A stretch of 64,000 nucleotides of DNA from Chloroflexota bacterium (GTDB lineage Bacteria; Chloroflexota; Chloroflexia; Chloroheliales; Chloroheliaceae), in contig JAQBPB010000133.1 in NCBI GenBank assembly GCA_028287745.1, forward strand, positions 27,418 through 91,417, given 5' to 3'. The notes under the pieces are model-generated. The model was given only the letters and a program-made list of their open reading frames with translations, did no database searches and was not told the DNA's origin. The stretch's first letter is position 1. The number at the start of each line of letters is the position of its first letter. Shown one piece after another: positions 8,474 through 17,463 of the stretch. A program made the translations under genes and the position numbers.

Positions 8474-10276
8474 ATGGCTACTGCAACATTACCCAAACGG
8501 TCGGAACTGGCTCAGGAATATACCTGGAACCTGGAAAGTATGTACCAGGATAATGCCCAGTGGGAAAAAGATTTTGAACTGGTCGGTGAACGCCTGCCCG
8601 GAATTGAAGCTTACAAGGATCACCTGGCTGACTCCCCGAAGTCTTTACTCGGGGCGCTTAAAATGCAAGATGAGCTGGGTATTAAGCTGAGCAGCTTGTA
8701 TAGCTATGCCAGCATGCGCAAAGACGAAGACAATACCAACGCGGTCTACCAGGCCCTGGAAGACCGGTCAATGAGCCTCTGGGCGCAACTGGCCGGGGTA
8801 ACCGCCTTTGTGACTCCCGAAATTATTGCAATGTCCGATGAAACCCTGGCGAAATTCTTCCAGGAAGAGCCAGGCCTGGCGATCTATAAGCAGTTCATTG
8901 ACCAGTTGCGCCGCGAACGCGACCATGTCCGCTCGGCCGAAGTTGAAGAAGTCCTGGCCCAATCGCTGGAACTGGCCCAGGGGCCAAGCACGATTTACGG
9001 CATGCTCTCCAATGCTGACCTGAAGTTCCCGACCATTATCGATGCCGATGGCGACGAAGTAGAACTGACCAAGGGCCGGTTTATCGACATTCTTGAAAGC
9101 CCGGTACGGCGGGTGCGCAAGGATGCTTTTGAAGCCTTCTACGATACTTTCGCCAAGCACACCAATACCATAGGGGCGACCTATGCCTCTTCGGTCAAGA
9201 AAGACATCTTTTACGCCCGGACCCACAACTATAAGAGCTCGCTGGACGCGGCCCTCAGCCCGGAAAATATCCCGCAGGAGGTCTATCACACCCTGGTCGA
9301 AACGGTCAACCGCAACCTGCCGGTGCTGCACCGCTATATCAAGCTGCGCAAGAAACTGCTGGGCCTGAGCGACCTGCAAATGTACGACCTTTATACGCCA
9401 CTGATTCCCCAGGCCAAAAAGAAAATTCCGTACCGCGAGTCGGTCGAAACCGTCCTACAGGCCCTGCGCATCCTGGGCGACGACTATGTAGCCGAAGTTG
9501 AAAAAGGTATAAACTCGCGCTGGATTGATGTTTATGAGAATGTAGGCAAGACCAGCGGCGCTTACAGCTCCGGTTCCTACACTTCTCAGCCTTTCATCCT
9601 GATGAACTACCAGGACAACCTGGATAACATGTTTACGCTGGCCCACGAACTGGGCCACTCGCTGCACAGCCTGTACACCAACCGCACGCAACCGTTCGTC
9701 TATTCCAATTACAGCCTTTTCGTGGCTGAAGTCGCCAGCACCACCAACGAGGCCCTGCTGACCCATTATCTGTTGGACCGGACCACAGACAAAGAGGTGC
9801 GTACTTACCTGATTAACTCTGAGCTGGAGAAATTCCGGGGGACCCTCTTCCGCCAGACCATGTTTGCCGAGTTTGAACTGGAAGCCCATAACCGGGCCGA
9901 AGCCGGGCAAGCCCTGACACCCGACCTGCTTAACGAGATCTATTTTGACCTGAATAGCCGCTATTACGGCCCGGAAGTACTTTATGACCGCCGGATAGCC
10001 GGGGAATGGATGCGGATACCGCATTTCTACCGGGCTTTCTACGTCTACCAGTACTCTACCGGTATCTCGGCGGCCACCGCGCTCTCCCGGCAGATGATCC
10101 AGGAAGGAGCGCCAGCCGTAAAACGCTACCGCCAGTTCCTGACCACCGGCGCTTCGGACTACCCGACCAATCTTCTGATCGGGGCCGGGGTAGATATGAC
10201 TACGCCGCAACCGGTCCAGCAAGCCATCGACCATTTTGCCGAATTGCTGGATGAAATGGAGCGTTTAACCGCTTAA
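8474..10276 (+). CDS. pepF: Oligoendopeptidase F (M3 zinc metallopeptidase)
   Basis: 600 residues, the usual length for PepF, a cytoplasmic zinc peptidase that cuts short peptides internally. The N-terminal half is the helical M3 N-domain. The active site HELGH is at residues 391-395, with the third zinc-binding Glu in the following TTNEALL helix, and the family's IPHFYRAFYVYQYSTG segment is near residue 515. No signal peptide. It is intact, with a terminator just after the stop. A second, shorter M3 peptidase is encoded at 40.8-42.5 kb. Confidence 0.95.
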   Translation: MATATLPKRSELAQEYTWNLESMYQDNAQWEKDFELVGERLPGIEAYKDHLADSPKSLLGALKMQDELGIKLSSLYSYASMRKDEDNTNAVYQALEDRSMSLWAQLAGVTAFVTPEIIAMSDETLAKFFQEEPGLAIYKQFIDQLRRERDHVRSAEVEEVLAQSLELAQGPSTIYGMLSNADLKFPTIIDADGDEVELTKGRFIDILESPVRRVRKDAFEAFYDTFAKHTNTIGATYASSVKKDIFYARTHNYKSSLDAALSPENIPQEVYHTLVETVNRNLPVLHRYIKLRKKLLGLSDLQMYDLYTPLIPQAKKKIPYRESVETVLQALRILGDDYVAEVEKGINSRWIDVYENVGKTSGAYSSGSYTSQPFILMNYQDNLDNMFTLAHELGHSLHSLYTNRTQPFVYSNYSLFVAEVASTTNEALLTHYLLDRTTDKEVRTYLINSELEKFRGTLFRQTMFAEFELEAHNRAEAGQALTPDLLNEIYFDLNSRYYGPEVLYDRRIAGEWMRIPHFYRAFYVYQYSTGISAATALSRQMIQEGAPAVKRYRQFLTTGASDYPTNLLIGAGVDMTTPQPVQQAIDHFAELLDEMERLTA

Positions 10277-10291
10277 GCAACCAGTTAAAAG

Positions 10292-10330
10292 AGGCGGCCC
10301 GGGGAATTTATTCACCTGGGCCGCCTTTAA
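10292..10330 (+). terminator. Rho-independent terminator after pepF
   Basis: AGGCGGCCCGGG pairs with CCTGGGCCGCCT (one mismatch) around a 12-nt AT-rich loop and is followed by TTTAAT. Confidence 0.75.
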
Positions 10331-10370
10331 TATAGTGCTTTTAAATATAGTAAGGGGTTAGAAAACTAGC

Positions 10371-11513
10371 GTGTCACAAGAACTTGAACCAAAAGACTGC
10401 TCAACCGCTGTAATCTACCACGAAATGTACGACGGGCGGGGCTTTTCGCGCATAGAACGAAGCTGGGGCCGCTACCGCAGGGGTATGAATAAATTTATGG
10501 AACTGGGCCTTATCGCGCCCGGTTCGCCGGCCCATCCCCTGGAATATGACCCGGCTACTTACCCGGCCAACTCGGCGTACATCCCGGTTATCCGGGGCCG
10601 GGAAGCCACCGAAGCGGAATTACTAACCGTCCACAGCCCCGAACATATCCGGCACATTCGGGCCATGGACGCCCAGGGCACGGGCATGTTCGACCGGAAC
10701 GATACCCCGGTCTGGCCGGGCGTGTACCGCCGGGCAGCCCTGGCTGTCGGTGGCACCCTGGTCGGGGCCGAACTGGTCGCCTCGGGCCGGGCCAGGCACG
10801 TCTTTCACGGGGCCGGTGGGCTGCATCACGCCCATTATGACCGGGTTTCGGGCTTTTGTATTTTTAACGATATTGTCGCGGCGGTCCGCTACTGGCAGCA
10901 CAATTACGGCTACCGGCGAATTGCAATCCTGGATGTAGACGGGCATCACGGGGACGGCACCCAGGCCCTGCTTTACCAGGAACCGGTCCTCAAGGTTTCG
11001 ATTCACCAGTATGACGGCCGCTTTTTCCCGAAGACCGGTGCTCTGGGCGAACGAGGGACCGGGGCGGGTTGGGGCTATTCGGTCAACCTGCCCCTGCCGC
11101 GTTTTGCAACTGACGAAGAATACCTGCCTTTACTACAAATTGGCCTGGACCAGGTGGAAGCCTACCGCCCGGAAGTAATAATCCTGCAGTATGGCGTGGA
11201 TGCCCATTACACCGACCGGATGGTTGGCCTTAAGATCTCGACCAGGGTCTACGAGCAAGTATCCCAGAAGATTCACGAACTGGCCCACCGGGTCTGTGAG
11301 GGGCGGTTATTGGTCGTGGGCGGCGGCGGTTACGAGCCGGAGACGGTTGCGCGCTGCTGGTCAATCTTGCTGGCGAACCTGGCCGGACGCAGGGACGAAC
11401 TGGGCCAACGCTACCTGGAACTGTACGATAACCCGGCCGCTCTACCGGAACCCGTTTCAGGCGCGGTAGACGAAGTTAACCGCCTATTGCAAGTAGTGAA
11501 ACAGATGTTATAA
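10371..11513 (+). CDS. Histone deacetylase-family / acetoin utilisation protein AcuC-like
   Basis: 380 residues of the arginase/HDAC fold, which removes acetyl groups from lysine or polyamine substrates with a zinc ion. Visible signatures are GGLHHAHYDRVSGFCIFND (active-site histidines), DVDGHHGDGTQ (zinc-binding Asp and His) and QYGVDAHYTDRM. The length and the C-terminal half match bacterial AcuC, which deactivates or reactivates acetyl-CoA synthetase by deacetylation. No acs or acuA gene is nearby, so the substrate is open. The GTG start is supported by AAGGGGTT 11 nt upstream. It stands alone between a terminator and the next gene. Confidence 0.88.
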   Translation: MSQELEPKDCSTAVIYHEMYDGRGFSRIERSWGRYRRGMNKFMELGLIAPGSPAHPLEYDPATYPANSAYIPVIRGREATEAELLTVHSPEHIRHIRAMDAQGTGMFDRNDTPVWPGVYRRAALAVGGTLVGAELVASGRARHVFHGAGGLHHAHYDRVSGFCIFNDIVAAVRYWQHNYGYRRIAILDVDGHHGDGTQALLYQEPVLKVSIHQYDGRFFPKTGALGERGTGAGWGYSVNLPLPRFATDEEYLPLLQIGLDQVEAYRPEVIILQYGVDAHYTDRMVGLKISTRVYEQVSQKIHELAHRVCEGRLLVVGGGGYEPETVARCWSILLANLAGRRDELGQRYLELYDNPAALPEPVSGAVDEVNRLLQVVKQML

Positions 11514-11606
11514 TATAATTATTATTTAGGTATTTTTTAGGTTCTGGCCACAATTAAACTGTAGTATTAAAAAATAAGCAGCAATGTTAGCTGTGTTAGG
11601 GGCGTT

Positions 11607-12125
11607 ATGACGAACCACATTGCAATTCTGAGCCACAAGAGCGTTTTGGATAAAATCCTGTCTGGTGATAAGACAATAGAATCTCGCTTTAGCCGGGTAA
11701 AAAGTGTGCCTTTTGGGCAAATCTTCGCCGGAGACCTGGTTTACTTTAAGCTTAGCGGCGGCCCGGTGCTGGGGCGCGCCCGGATTAGCCGGGTGGAAGA
11801 ATACGATAATTTGAGCCCGCGCCAGATTGAAGAATTAGCCCAACGCTACCAGTTGCAACTGGCCCTTTCGGTAGATTTTTTGGCCCGCAAGATGGAGTCA
11901 AAGTTTGCCAGCCTGCTTTTCCTGGAAGAAGTGGAACCCTGCGAACCCTGGAACTACAAGCAGGAAGGCCGCAGCGGCTGGATCGTATTGTCGGGCAACG
12001 CCGTAATTGAGCAACCCAAAGTCTACGCCACTACTTCCGCAAGCTCCGTCAATATCATGAATGAACCCGCCGAGGCTCAAGCCGCAATGTCGGATTTCCG
12101 GTCGGTAGGGTTTAAACCGAATTAA
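11607..12125 (+). CDS. ASCH/PUA-like domain protein
   Basis: 172 residues. The first 90 show the ASCH/PUA-like pattern: HKSVLDKILSGDKTIESRFSR followed by PFGQIFAGDLVYFK and a GRARISRVEEY strand. This is a small beta-barrel that typically binds RNA or acts in coactivator or amidohydrolase proteins. The remaining 80 residues are less conserved in appearance. No signal peptide. No strong ribosome-binding site is seen before the ATG. It lies 93 bp after the HDAC-like gene, so read-through from that gene is possible. Precise function unknown. Confidence 0.65.
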   Translation: MTNHIAILSHKSVLDKILSGDKTIESRFSRVKSVPFGQIFAGDLVYFKLSGGPVLGRARISRVEEYDNLSPRQIEELAQRYQLQLALSVDFLARKMESKFASLLFLEEVEPCEPWNYKQEGRSGWIVLSGNAVIEQPKVYATTSASSVNIMNEPAEAQAAMSDFRSVGFKPN

Positions 12126-12279
12126 ATGCTCCAGGCCATTCATAAGCTTAACCCCTTTTAGTTGTCCGGCTTCCCAGAATTTTTTTACTCCTGCTCGATT
12201 ATATCAATAAGAGTATTCCCGGCCTGAAAGGTACCCCTGGGTTTTAACGCCTGCCCAGGCCCAGGTTGACCCACTCTGG

Positions 12280-12306
12280 AACCGGCTAAAGTTATAGCCG
12301 GTTTAT
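12280..12306 (+). terminator. Weak terminator-like hairpin before the dehydrogenase gene
   Basis: AACCGGCT and AGCCGGTT form a perfect 8-bp stem with an 8-nt loop, but only a short TTTATT follows. Confidence 0.35.
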
Positions 12307-12339
12307 TGACGAATACAGACGAGCAAAAAGGAAATAAGC

Positions 12340-14190
12340 ATGTGGGAACCCTTTTTAGCCAGGCGCAACCCCCTGTCGTCCCGTCTGGCCCTGGTCTGGC
12401 TGGCGGCCCTGCTGCTAACCCTCGGCCTGGGCACAGTCGCGAACTGGCCTGTCCCGGCCAGCGCGGCCGATACAATTTTCTTCAAAGAAACCAACCTCTC
12501 GCTCTCGGATGACCACCGCTTCCTGAGTTACTGGCAGGCTAACGGCGGGTTAGCCCAATTTGGCTATCCTATAACTCCCGAAATACTGGAAGTCAACCCG
12601 GCCGACCAGCAGACCTATATCGTTCAATGGTTCGAGCGCAACCGCTTCGAGTGGCACCCTGAATTTAAAGGCACCCAATACGAAGTGCTAATGGGCCTGC
12701 TGGGCCGCCAGTTAACCATCGGACGTGAAGGTGAACCGCCCTTTAAGAGCATGCCCGATCCTCATGCGCCCGGTTTTACTTACTTCCCACTTACCGGGCA
12801 TACCCTGGCGAATTCCTTTAAGACTTACTGGGAGACTCACGGCAGCCTGGCCCTCTTCGGCTATCCGATTACCGAAGAATTTAGCGAACAAAGTACCAAT
12901 GGCAAGGTATACACTACCCAGTGGTTCGAGCGGGCCCGGTTCGAATATCATCCTGAATTCAAAGGCACCCAATATGAGGTTTTATTGGGGCTGCTGGGCA
13001 ACCAGATTACCGGCGGGTTTGGCTATCCCGAACCGCCGCCCAACAACGTACCGGTTAAACTGGTTGTACCTGACCGCTACAGGACCCAACCGTTCAAGGC
13101 GGAGCGGTCGATCAATCTACCGCCCGGCTTCAAAATAAGTGTCTATGTTTCCGGCCTGACCGACCCGCGCCTGATGGCCCTGGCCCCCAGTGGCGATATT
13201 TTCATTACCGAACGCAATAACGGTGGCGGCGGCAACGGCAAGGTAAAGATTATCCGAGACCTGAACGGGGATGGAATTGCCGACGAAACCCGGGTTTACA
13301 TGGACAACTTTGGGCCGTATCCGCACGGAATTGCCTTCTTTGGGAATTATTTATATGTCGCTATGGAAACAAAGGTCGTCCGCTTTCCTTACCAGAGTGG
13401 GGATTTAACGCCGCGCGGCCCGGCCCAGACAATTATCAATAACTTACCTTCCGGGCAAGCAGGGGTCGCTAACGGGCATAACACCCGCACGATAGTCTTT
13501 GGCCCTGACGGCAAGCTGTATGTCTCGATTGGTTCCTCCTGCGATAACTGTATCGAAACCGATCCTCTGCGGGCATCGGTCTGGCAGTACAACCCTGATG
13601 GCACCGGAGGCCAGCCTTTTGCCACCGGGCTGCGTAACGCGGTTGCCCTTGGCTTTGACCCAAAGACCAACCTGCTCTGGACAGCCGTAAACGGCCGCAA
13701 CGGCCTGGGTAATGAATTCCCACCCGAGCAGCTTACCCCGCTGCGAAAAGGCGGCAATTACGGCTGGCCTTATTGCGTGGGGACTGACCCGCCCAGACCC
13801 GACCCCCAGTTCGGGGAAGGTAAAGACGACTTTTGCGCCAGCCAGGTAGACCGGGCCCTGTTAACTTTACAGGCCCACGTGGCCCCGCTGGGGCTGGCCT
13901 TTTACAACGCTACAATGTTCCCGGAAGTCTACCGGGGCGGCCTGTTTGTAGTCCAGCACGGCTCGGCTACCAGCGAAACCTCGCCTATCTTCGGTGATGG
14001 CCTGCGTTTCGTATCTACCCGGCCTGGCAAGCTTCAACAAGGCGTCAAAGACTTCGCCACCGGTTGGATTAATACCAACAAAACCAATTACTGGGGCCGG
14101 ACGGTCTTTCCGCTGGTCGGCAAGGACGGGGCGCTCTATATCAGTGACGATTTTGCCGGGGCAGTCTACCGTATAAGTTATGAAGGTTAA
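12340..14190 (+). CDS. Secreted sorbosone/glucose dehydrogenase-like beta-propeller with two surface modules
   Basis: 616 residues. Residues 1-43 are a signal peptide ending PASAAD. Two tandem modules follow (about 46-128 and 140-228), each with a YW, NGGL/HGSL, FGYPI, QWFER-x-RFE-HPE, then a YEVL-GLLG segment. Residues about 250-615 form a quinoprotein-type propeller of the L-sorbosone/soluble glucose dehydrogenase family. It shows NGHNTRTIVFGPDGKLYVSIG, YNPDGTGGQPFATGLRN and a final DDFAGAVYRISY. Such enzymes oxidise sugars or aldoses with PQQ outside the cell. Substrate and cofactor are not proven. The modules probably attach the enzyme to the surface. AAGGAAAT precedes the ATG. Confidence 0.88.
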   Translation: MWEPFLARRNPLSSRLALVWLAALLLTLGLGTVANWPVPASAADTIFFKETNLSLSDDHRFLSYWQANGGLAQFGYPITPEILEVNPADQQTYIVQWFERNRFEWHPEFKGTQYEVLMGLLGRQLTIGREGEPPFKSMPDPHAPGFTYFPLTGHTLANSFKTYWETHGSLALFGYPITEEFSEQSTNGKVYTTQWFERARFEYHPEFKGTQYEVLLGLLGNQITGGFGYPEPPPNNVPVKLVVPDRYRTQPFKAERSINLPPGFKISVYVSGLTDPRLMALAPSGDIFITERNNGGGGNGKVKIIRDLNGDGIADETRVYMDNFGPYPHGIAFFGNYLYVAMETKVVRFPYQSGDLTPRGPAQTIINNLPSGQAGVANGHNTRTIVFGPDGKLYVSIGSSCDNCIETDPLRASVWQYNPDGTGGQPFATGLRNAVALGFDPKTNLLWTAVNGRNGLGNEFPPEQLTPLRKGGNYGWPYCVGTDPPRPDPQFGEGKDDFCASQVDRALLTLQAHVAPLGLAFYNATMFPEVYRGGLFVVQHGSATSETSPIFGDGLRFVSTRPGKLQQGVKDFATGWINTNKTNYWGRTVFPLVGKDGALYISDDFAGAVYRISYEG

Positions 14191-14200
14191 CCCCTGAATT

Positions 14201-14248
14201 AAAAGCAGCCTGTACCCGGTAAAATTTTCCGGGCAAAGGCTGCTTTTT
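14201..14248 (+). terminator. Rho-independent terminator after the dehydrogenase-like gene
   Basis: AAAAGCAGCCT pairs with AGGCTGCTTTT, with an inner CCCGG/CCGGG stem, ending in a T5 run. Confidence 0.85.
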
Positions 14249-14361
14249 AAGTGGTTGAACACAATTTGCCACCCTGCCAACGATTATGTTAATATAAGGC
14301 TAATAAATTACGCTCGTTCCGCAGTTAATGAAAAACTGGAACTAAAATAAGGAGTAATCTT

Positions 14362-15513
14362 ATTAAAAAGAAAACCCTCTTTTTTCAGACCGGCCTTGCT
14401 CTCCTCGGCCAGGTCCTGCTACTTGGCCTGTTCGCGACAACCCTGACCACGCCACCTGCGACGGTCAAAGCCGCCGATAATAATTGCTTGTTCTTTCCGC
14501 AAACCGGGATTTCCGTCTGCGGCCGTTTTCTATCCTACTGGCGCGACAATGGCGGCCTGGCCCAGCAGGGCCTGCCTATTAGCCCTGTATTTGAAGAAAA
14601 AAACGCACTGCCGCCCGCCGGTGATGGCAAAGTCCATAAAGTGCAGTACTTTGAACGTGCCCGTTTTGAATACCACCCGGAAAATAAGCCGCCTTATGAT
14701 GTGTTGCTGGGGCTTTTGGGCCAGGTGGAATTCAGCAGTAAATATAAGGACCAGAAATTACCGGATTTAATCCCGGCTGAGGGTTGCCAGCTTTTCAACC
14801 AGACCGGCAAAAGAGTGTGCGGCCGCTTCCTGGAGTACTGGAAGAACAACGGCGGCCTGGCCCAGCAGGGGTTGCCGCTCAGTGAAGTCTTTATGGAAAC
14901 CAACCAGCCGACCCCTTTTGGCGATGGTAAGGCCCATTTGGTCCAGTATTTCGAGCGGGGCCGGTTTGAATATCATCCTGAAAACCAGCCGCCTTATGAA
15001 GTATTGCTGGGATTGATCGGCAAGGCCCAGTTGAAGGCTTTGTACGGTAGCGGGCCGCTACCCAGGCAGGTGGCCTACCCGCCCGATTTACCGGCCGCGC
15101 CGGTAGCGGTTCCCGCCAATGGCGCGGACGCGGAAGAAATGGCTTTCCTGGCCTTACTCAATAATTACCGCCAGGCTAACGGCCGGAGCGCTTTGATTTT
15201 CGATGCCAGGCTCTACGAGTCGGCCCGCTGGATGGCAAAGGATATGGCGGTCAACAACTACATCAGCCATACCGACTCAACCGGCCGCAGCGCGACCACC
15301 CGTATTAAAGCCTTTGGCTACCCGGGCCGCTGGGTGGGCGAGAATATTGCCGGGGGCTTCGAAAAGGCCCAGGCGAATATGGTTGTCTGGCAGAGCGATC
15401 AGATTCACATTGATAATATGCTCCAGGCCAGCTATACTCACGCTGCCGCAGCTCGCTACTATTATGCCAACTCGCTTAACAAGTGGTACTGGGTGCTGGA
15501 TATGGGTTCTTAA
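14362..15513 (+). CDS. Secreted CAP/SCP-domain protein with two surface modules (probable ATT start)
   Basis: 383 residues if read from the ATT at 14362. This codon is chosen because AAGGAG lies 8 nt before it and the frame from there gives a textbook signal peptide (KKKTLFFQTGLALLGQVLLL ... VKAAD). No ATG, GTG or TTG lies in frame between the upstream stop and this point. A TTG at 14488 would lose the signal peptide. Two modules follow (about 40-120 and 130-215), each with CGRFL-YW, NNGGLAQQGLP and YFER-RFEYHPE. Residues about 245-383 are a CAP domain (LNNYRQANG, ISHTD, GENIAGG), a family of secreted proteins of varied, often unknown, activity. It is followed by a strong terminator. Confidence 0.82.
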   Translation: MKKKTLFFQTGLALLGQVLLLGLFATTLTTPPATVKAADNNCLFFPQTGISVCGRFLSYWRDNGGLAQQGLPISPVFEEKNALPPAGDGKVHKVQYFERARFEYHPENKPPYDVLLGLLGQVEFSSKYKDQKLPDLIPAEGCQLFNQTGKRVCGRFLEYWKNNGGLAQQGLPLSEVFMETNQPTPFGDGKAHLVQYFERGRFEYHPENQPPYEVLLGLIGKAQLKALYGSGPLPRQVAYPPDLPAAPVAVPANGADAEEMAFLALLNNYRQANGRSALIFDARLYESARWMAKDMAVNNYISHTDSTGRSATTRIKAFGYPGRWVGENIAGGFEKAQANMVVWQSDQIHIDNMLQASYTHAAAARYYYANSLNKWYWVLDMGS

Positions 15514-15550
15514 GAGTTATGCCACAAAAGAGTTGTCAGCCTTCTTAATA

Positions 15551-15592
15551 AAAAGCAAGGGCCAGGGGGAAACCTCCTGGCCCTTGCTTTTT
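15551..15592. terminator. Bidirectional terminator between convergent genes
   Basis: AAAAGCAAGGGCCAGG pairs with CCTGGCCCTTGCTTTT around 9 nt. A- and T-runs flank both sides, so it can serve the CAP gene and the convergent C39 lipoprotein gene. Confidence 0.85.
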
Positions 15593-15701
15593 ATGGTAAA
15601 GCCGGGCTGGCTGGGAACCGGTTTTCTGCAAAGCAGGGTATGTAATAACCATTGCGGTAGGACCACCCACAGAGAAATCCGTCAGGCAACCCTTCAGTGA
15701 C

Positions 15702-17015
15702 CTACACTCCTAGCTTCACCAGTAATTCGGTGGAAAGACCGTAGTTAGGGTCATCCAGCAAAGCCCTTTTTAACTGTGTAACGGCCTCCTCCTTGCGCCC
15801 GGTATTAAGCAGGGCAACCGCAAACTGGTAACGCATTTCCGCAAAAGCCACGGCCTTGCTAATTTCATTAGGAGCTATTTCAATCACCTGCTGGTAATTG
15901 CCAAGCTTGTTATAACATTCCACCGGCCAGAGTTGGTACCACAGGTAATAGTTAAAGGGGCCATATTCGTTGGGCTTTAGCATTTTCTTTATGTTCTGCT
16001 CCCACACATCCAGGGCTCCCCGGCAATCACCGGCGGCATAACGCATGTAACCGAGGTTGCTCCAGGCGTCCACCTCTTTTGGGGTTAGTTGGACCTCTTT
16101 ACTGGCGGCCTCTAAACCCCGCCGCAGGTTTTCGGCCGGTTGGGCATCCTCACCCAGGATTGCCATTACCGCGCCCTCCTGTTCGGGTCGGAAGACGACA
16201 ATGTACCGGCGATTAAAACCCTTCCATAGCTTGTCCTGGTAAGCGGACTTGGCGGTAGTATTAGGCTTGCGATCCATTGAGTCATTAAAGAAAAAGGTAT
16301 CAGCCGCCAGGTCGTAGCCCCGGGCGACCCGGTAATGGGCAATTTCATCGTTCTCTTTAAGCCACTGCTCGGTAATAACCGGGAAACCCGCCGAAAGTAA
16401 GGCCCGCAGTTTATCCAGTGAACCGTTTTCACGCCAGGCCCCTTGCAAGCCCTGTTTCTGAATAAAACTCAGCAATTCGTCAGGCCGGACCAGTTTATCA
16501 GAGGAGTTTGGGCGCAGAGCTTTGGCACACTGGACCTGGCTTAGTTTGATATTGTAATAGCTTAGCGCGACCTGGGCCGAAACCGGGCCGCAATTGTTCC
16601 AGGTCTGCGCTTCCCAGGTCATCGGTTCCAGCAGCACTCCCGGCTTAAGGGGTGCCACCCTGATCGAAGGGGTTGGTGGGTCAATTGCTGCGGCAGGGTT
16701 ACTTGCCGCCATTGACACCGGTACAGGCGGCGCCTGGCTGGGAGCAAGTGTGGAAGTCAGCGAACCGCTAGAGGGCGGAAACGTGGCAGTTGGATTTGTA
16801 GGAGTATTATTTGGGTCGCTGGCAGCCGCATTGTTAACAGTCCCGGAAGATGGCGCAGCGGTGAGCTGAGGAGTTGGCGCGGTAATCACCTTGACCCGGT
16901 TCATGTCCGGCCCTTCATCACCACACCCGGCCAGTACCAGGGTCACCAGTAATAACGTCACACTTATAGTACGGTTTACATATTTAGATTTCTTCCACAG
17001 TAAAATTAACAGCAT
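15702..17015 (-). CDS. C39-like peptidase lipoprotein with TPR region
   Basis: 437 residues. A signal sequence ends in the lipobox LVLAGC (Cys about 31), so it is a membrane-anchored lipoprotein. A Ser/Thr/Pro/Ala linker (about 45-120) leads to a C39-like papain-fold domain. It has NNCGPVS (catalytic Cys), HYRVARGYD (His) and a DTFFFNDS strand (Asp/Asn). The last 140 residues are TPR-like helices (DAWSNLGYMRYAAGDCRGALDVW; RKEEAVTQLKRALLDDPNYG). C39-like domains of this sort cleave peptides or act as binding modules; no ABC transporter is nearby, so bacteriocin leader processing is unlikely. AAAGGGG precedes the ATG. Transcribed towards a shared terminator. Confidence 0.85.
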   Translation of the reverse strand: MLLILLWKKSKYVNRTISVTLLLVTLVLAGCGDEGPDMNRVKVITAPTPQLTAAPSSGTVNNAAASDPNNTPTNPTATFPPSSGSLTSTLAPSQAPPVPVSMAASNPAAAIDPPTPSIRVAPLKPGVLLEPMTWEAQTWNNCGPVSAQVALSYYNIKLSQVQCAKALRPNSSDKLVRPDELLSFIQKQGLQGAWRENGSLDKLRALLSAGFPVITEQWLKENDEIAHYRVARGYDLAADTFFFNDSMDRKPNTTAKSAYQDKLWKGFNRRYIVVFRPEQEGAVMAILGEDAQPAENLRRGLEAASKEVQLTPKEVDAWSNLGYMRYAAGDCRGALDVWEQNIKKMLKPNEYGPFNYYLWYQLWPVECYNKLGNYQQVIEIAPNEISKAVAFAEMRYQFAVALLNTGRKEEAVTQLKRALLDDPNYGLSTELLVKLGV

Positions 17016-17463
17016 TCAACATCCCCTTTAATTTTCTTGAAAAATATAGGAAATATACACTAACCATGGCTTAATAATTGAGAGCAGTACAATGGGATGG
17101 GTTTATTCATTTGGCAAAAAATCCTTTGTTTGGAAAGGATTATAAACTAATTTTTAATATAAATTTTACAATTGTAGTTTATTATTATTAGTATTAGCAG
17201 TGTACCATAATTATTGAAAGCAGGTAAGATTTTCTTCTATCGGCTCAGTTCAAGCACCTATTTAAATTTACAAATCAGAGTAAGTGAGAAATAGCTCAAA
17301 TTTTAGATCTTGCCAGAGACTAAATACCTAAATTAATAATGAGGACAAAAATAATACCGGCTTCACCAGGCGGGGTACTCATGGAGTGAGGATTCGCACA
17401 AACCCCTACCTTCATTATCTCATTATCTTCTTTTACCATAAGAAAGAGCAGGAAAAGTAATAA
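17016..17463. other. 448-bp AT-rich divergent intergenic region
   Basis: It separates the C39 lipoprotein gene (minus) from the GNAT gene (plus). The stretch 17100-17240 is very AT-rich and holds a small AATCCTTT/AAAGGATT hairpin (17120-17141). Promoters for both genes must lie here. TTGCCA at 17310-17315 with AATAAT at 17335-17340 is a weak candidate for the rightward one (19-bp spacing). No gene or structured RNA is recognised. Confidence 0.4.

Noticed and set aside
9455..10234. Open frame of 259 codons opposite pepF
   Set aside because: Antisense to the zinc-site half of pepF; no independent coding evidence.
14500..15100. F-P-x-T-G motifs in the surface modules as sortase signals
   Set aside because: They lie inside repeats, not at the C-terminus, and are not followed by a hydrophobic helix and basic tail.
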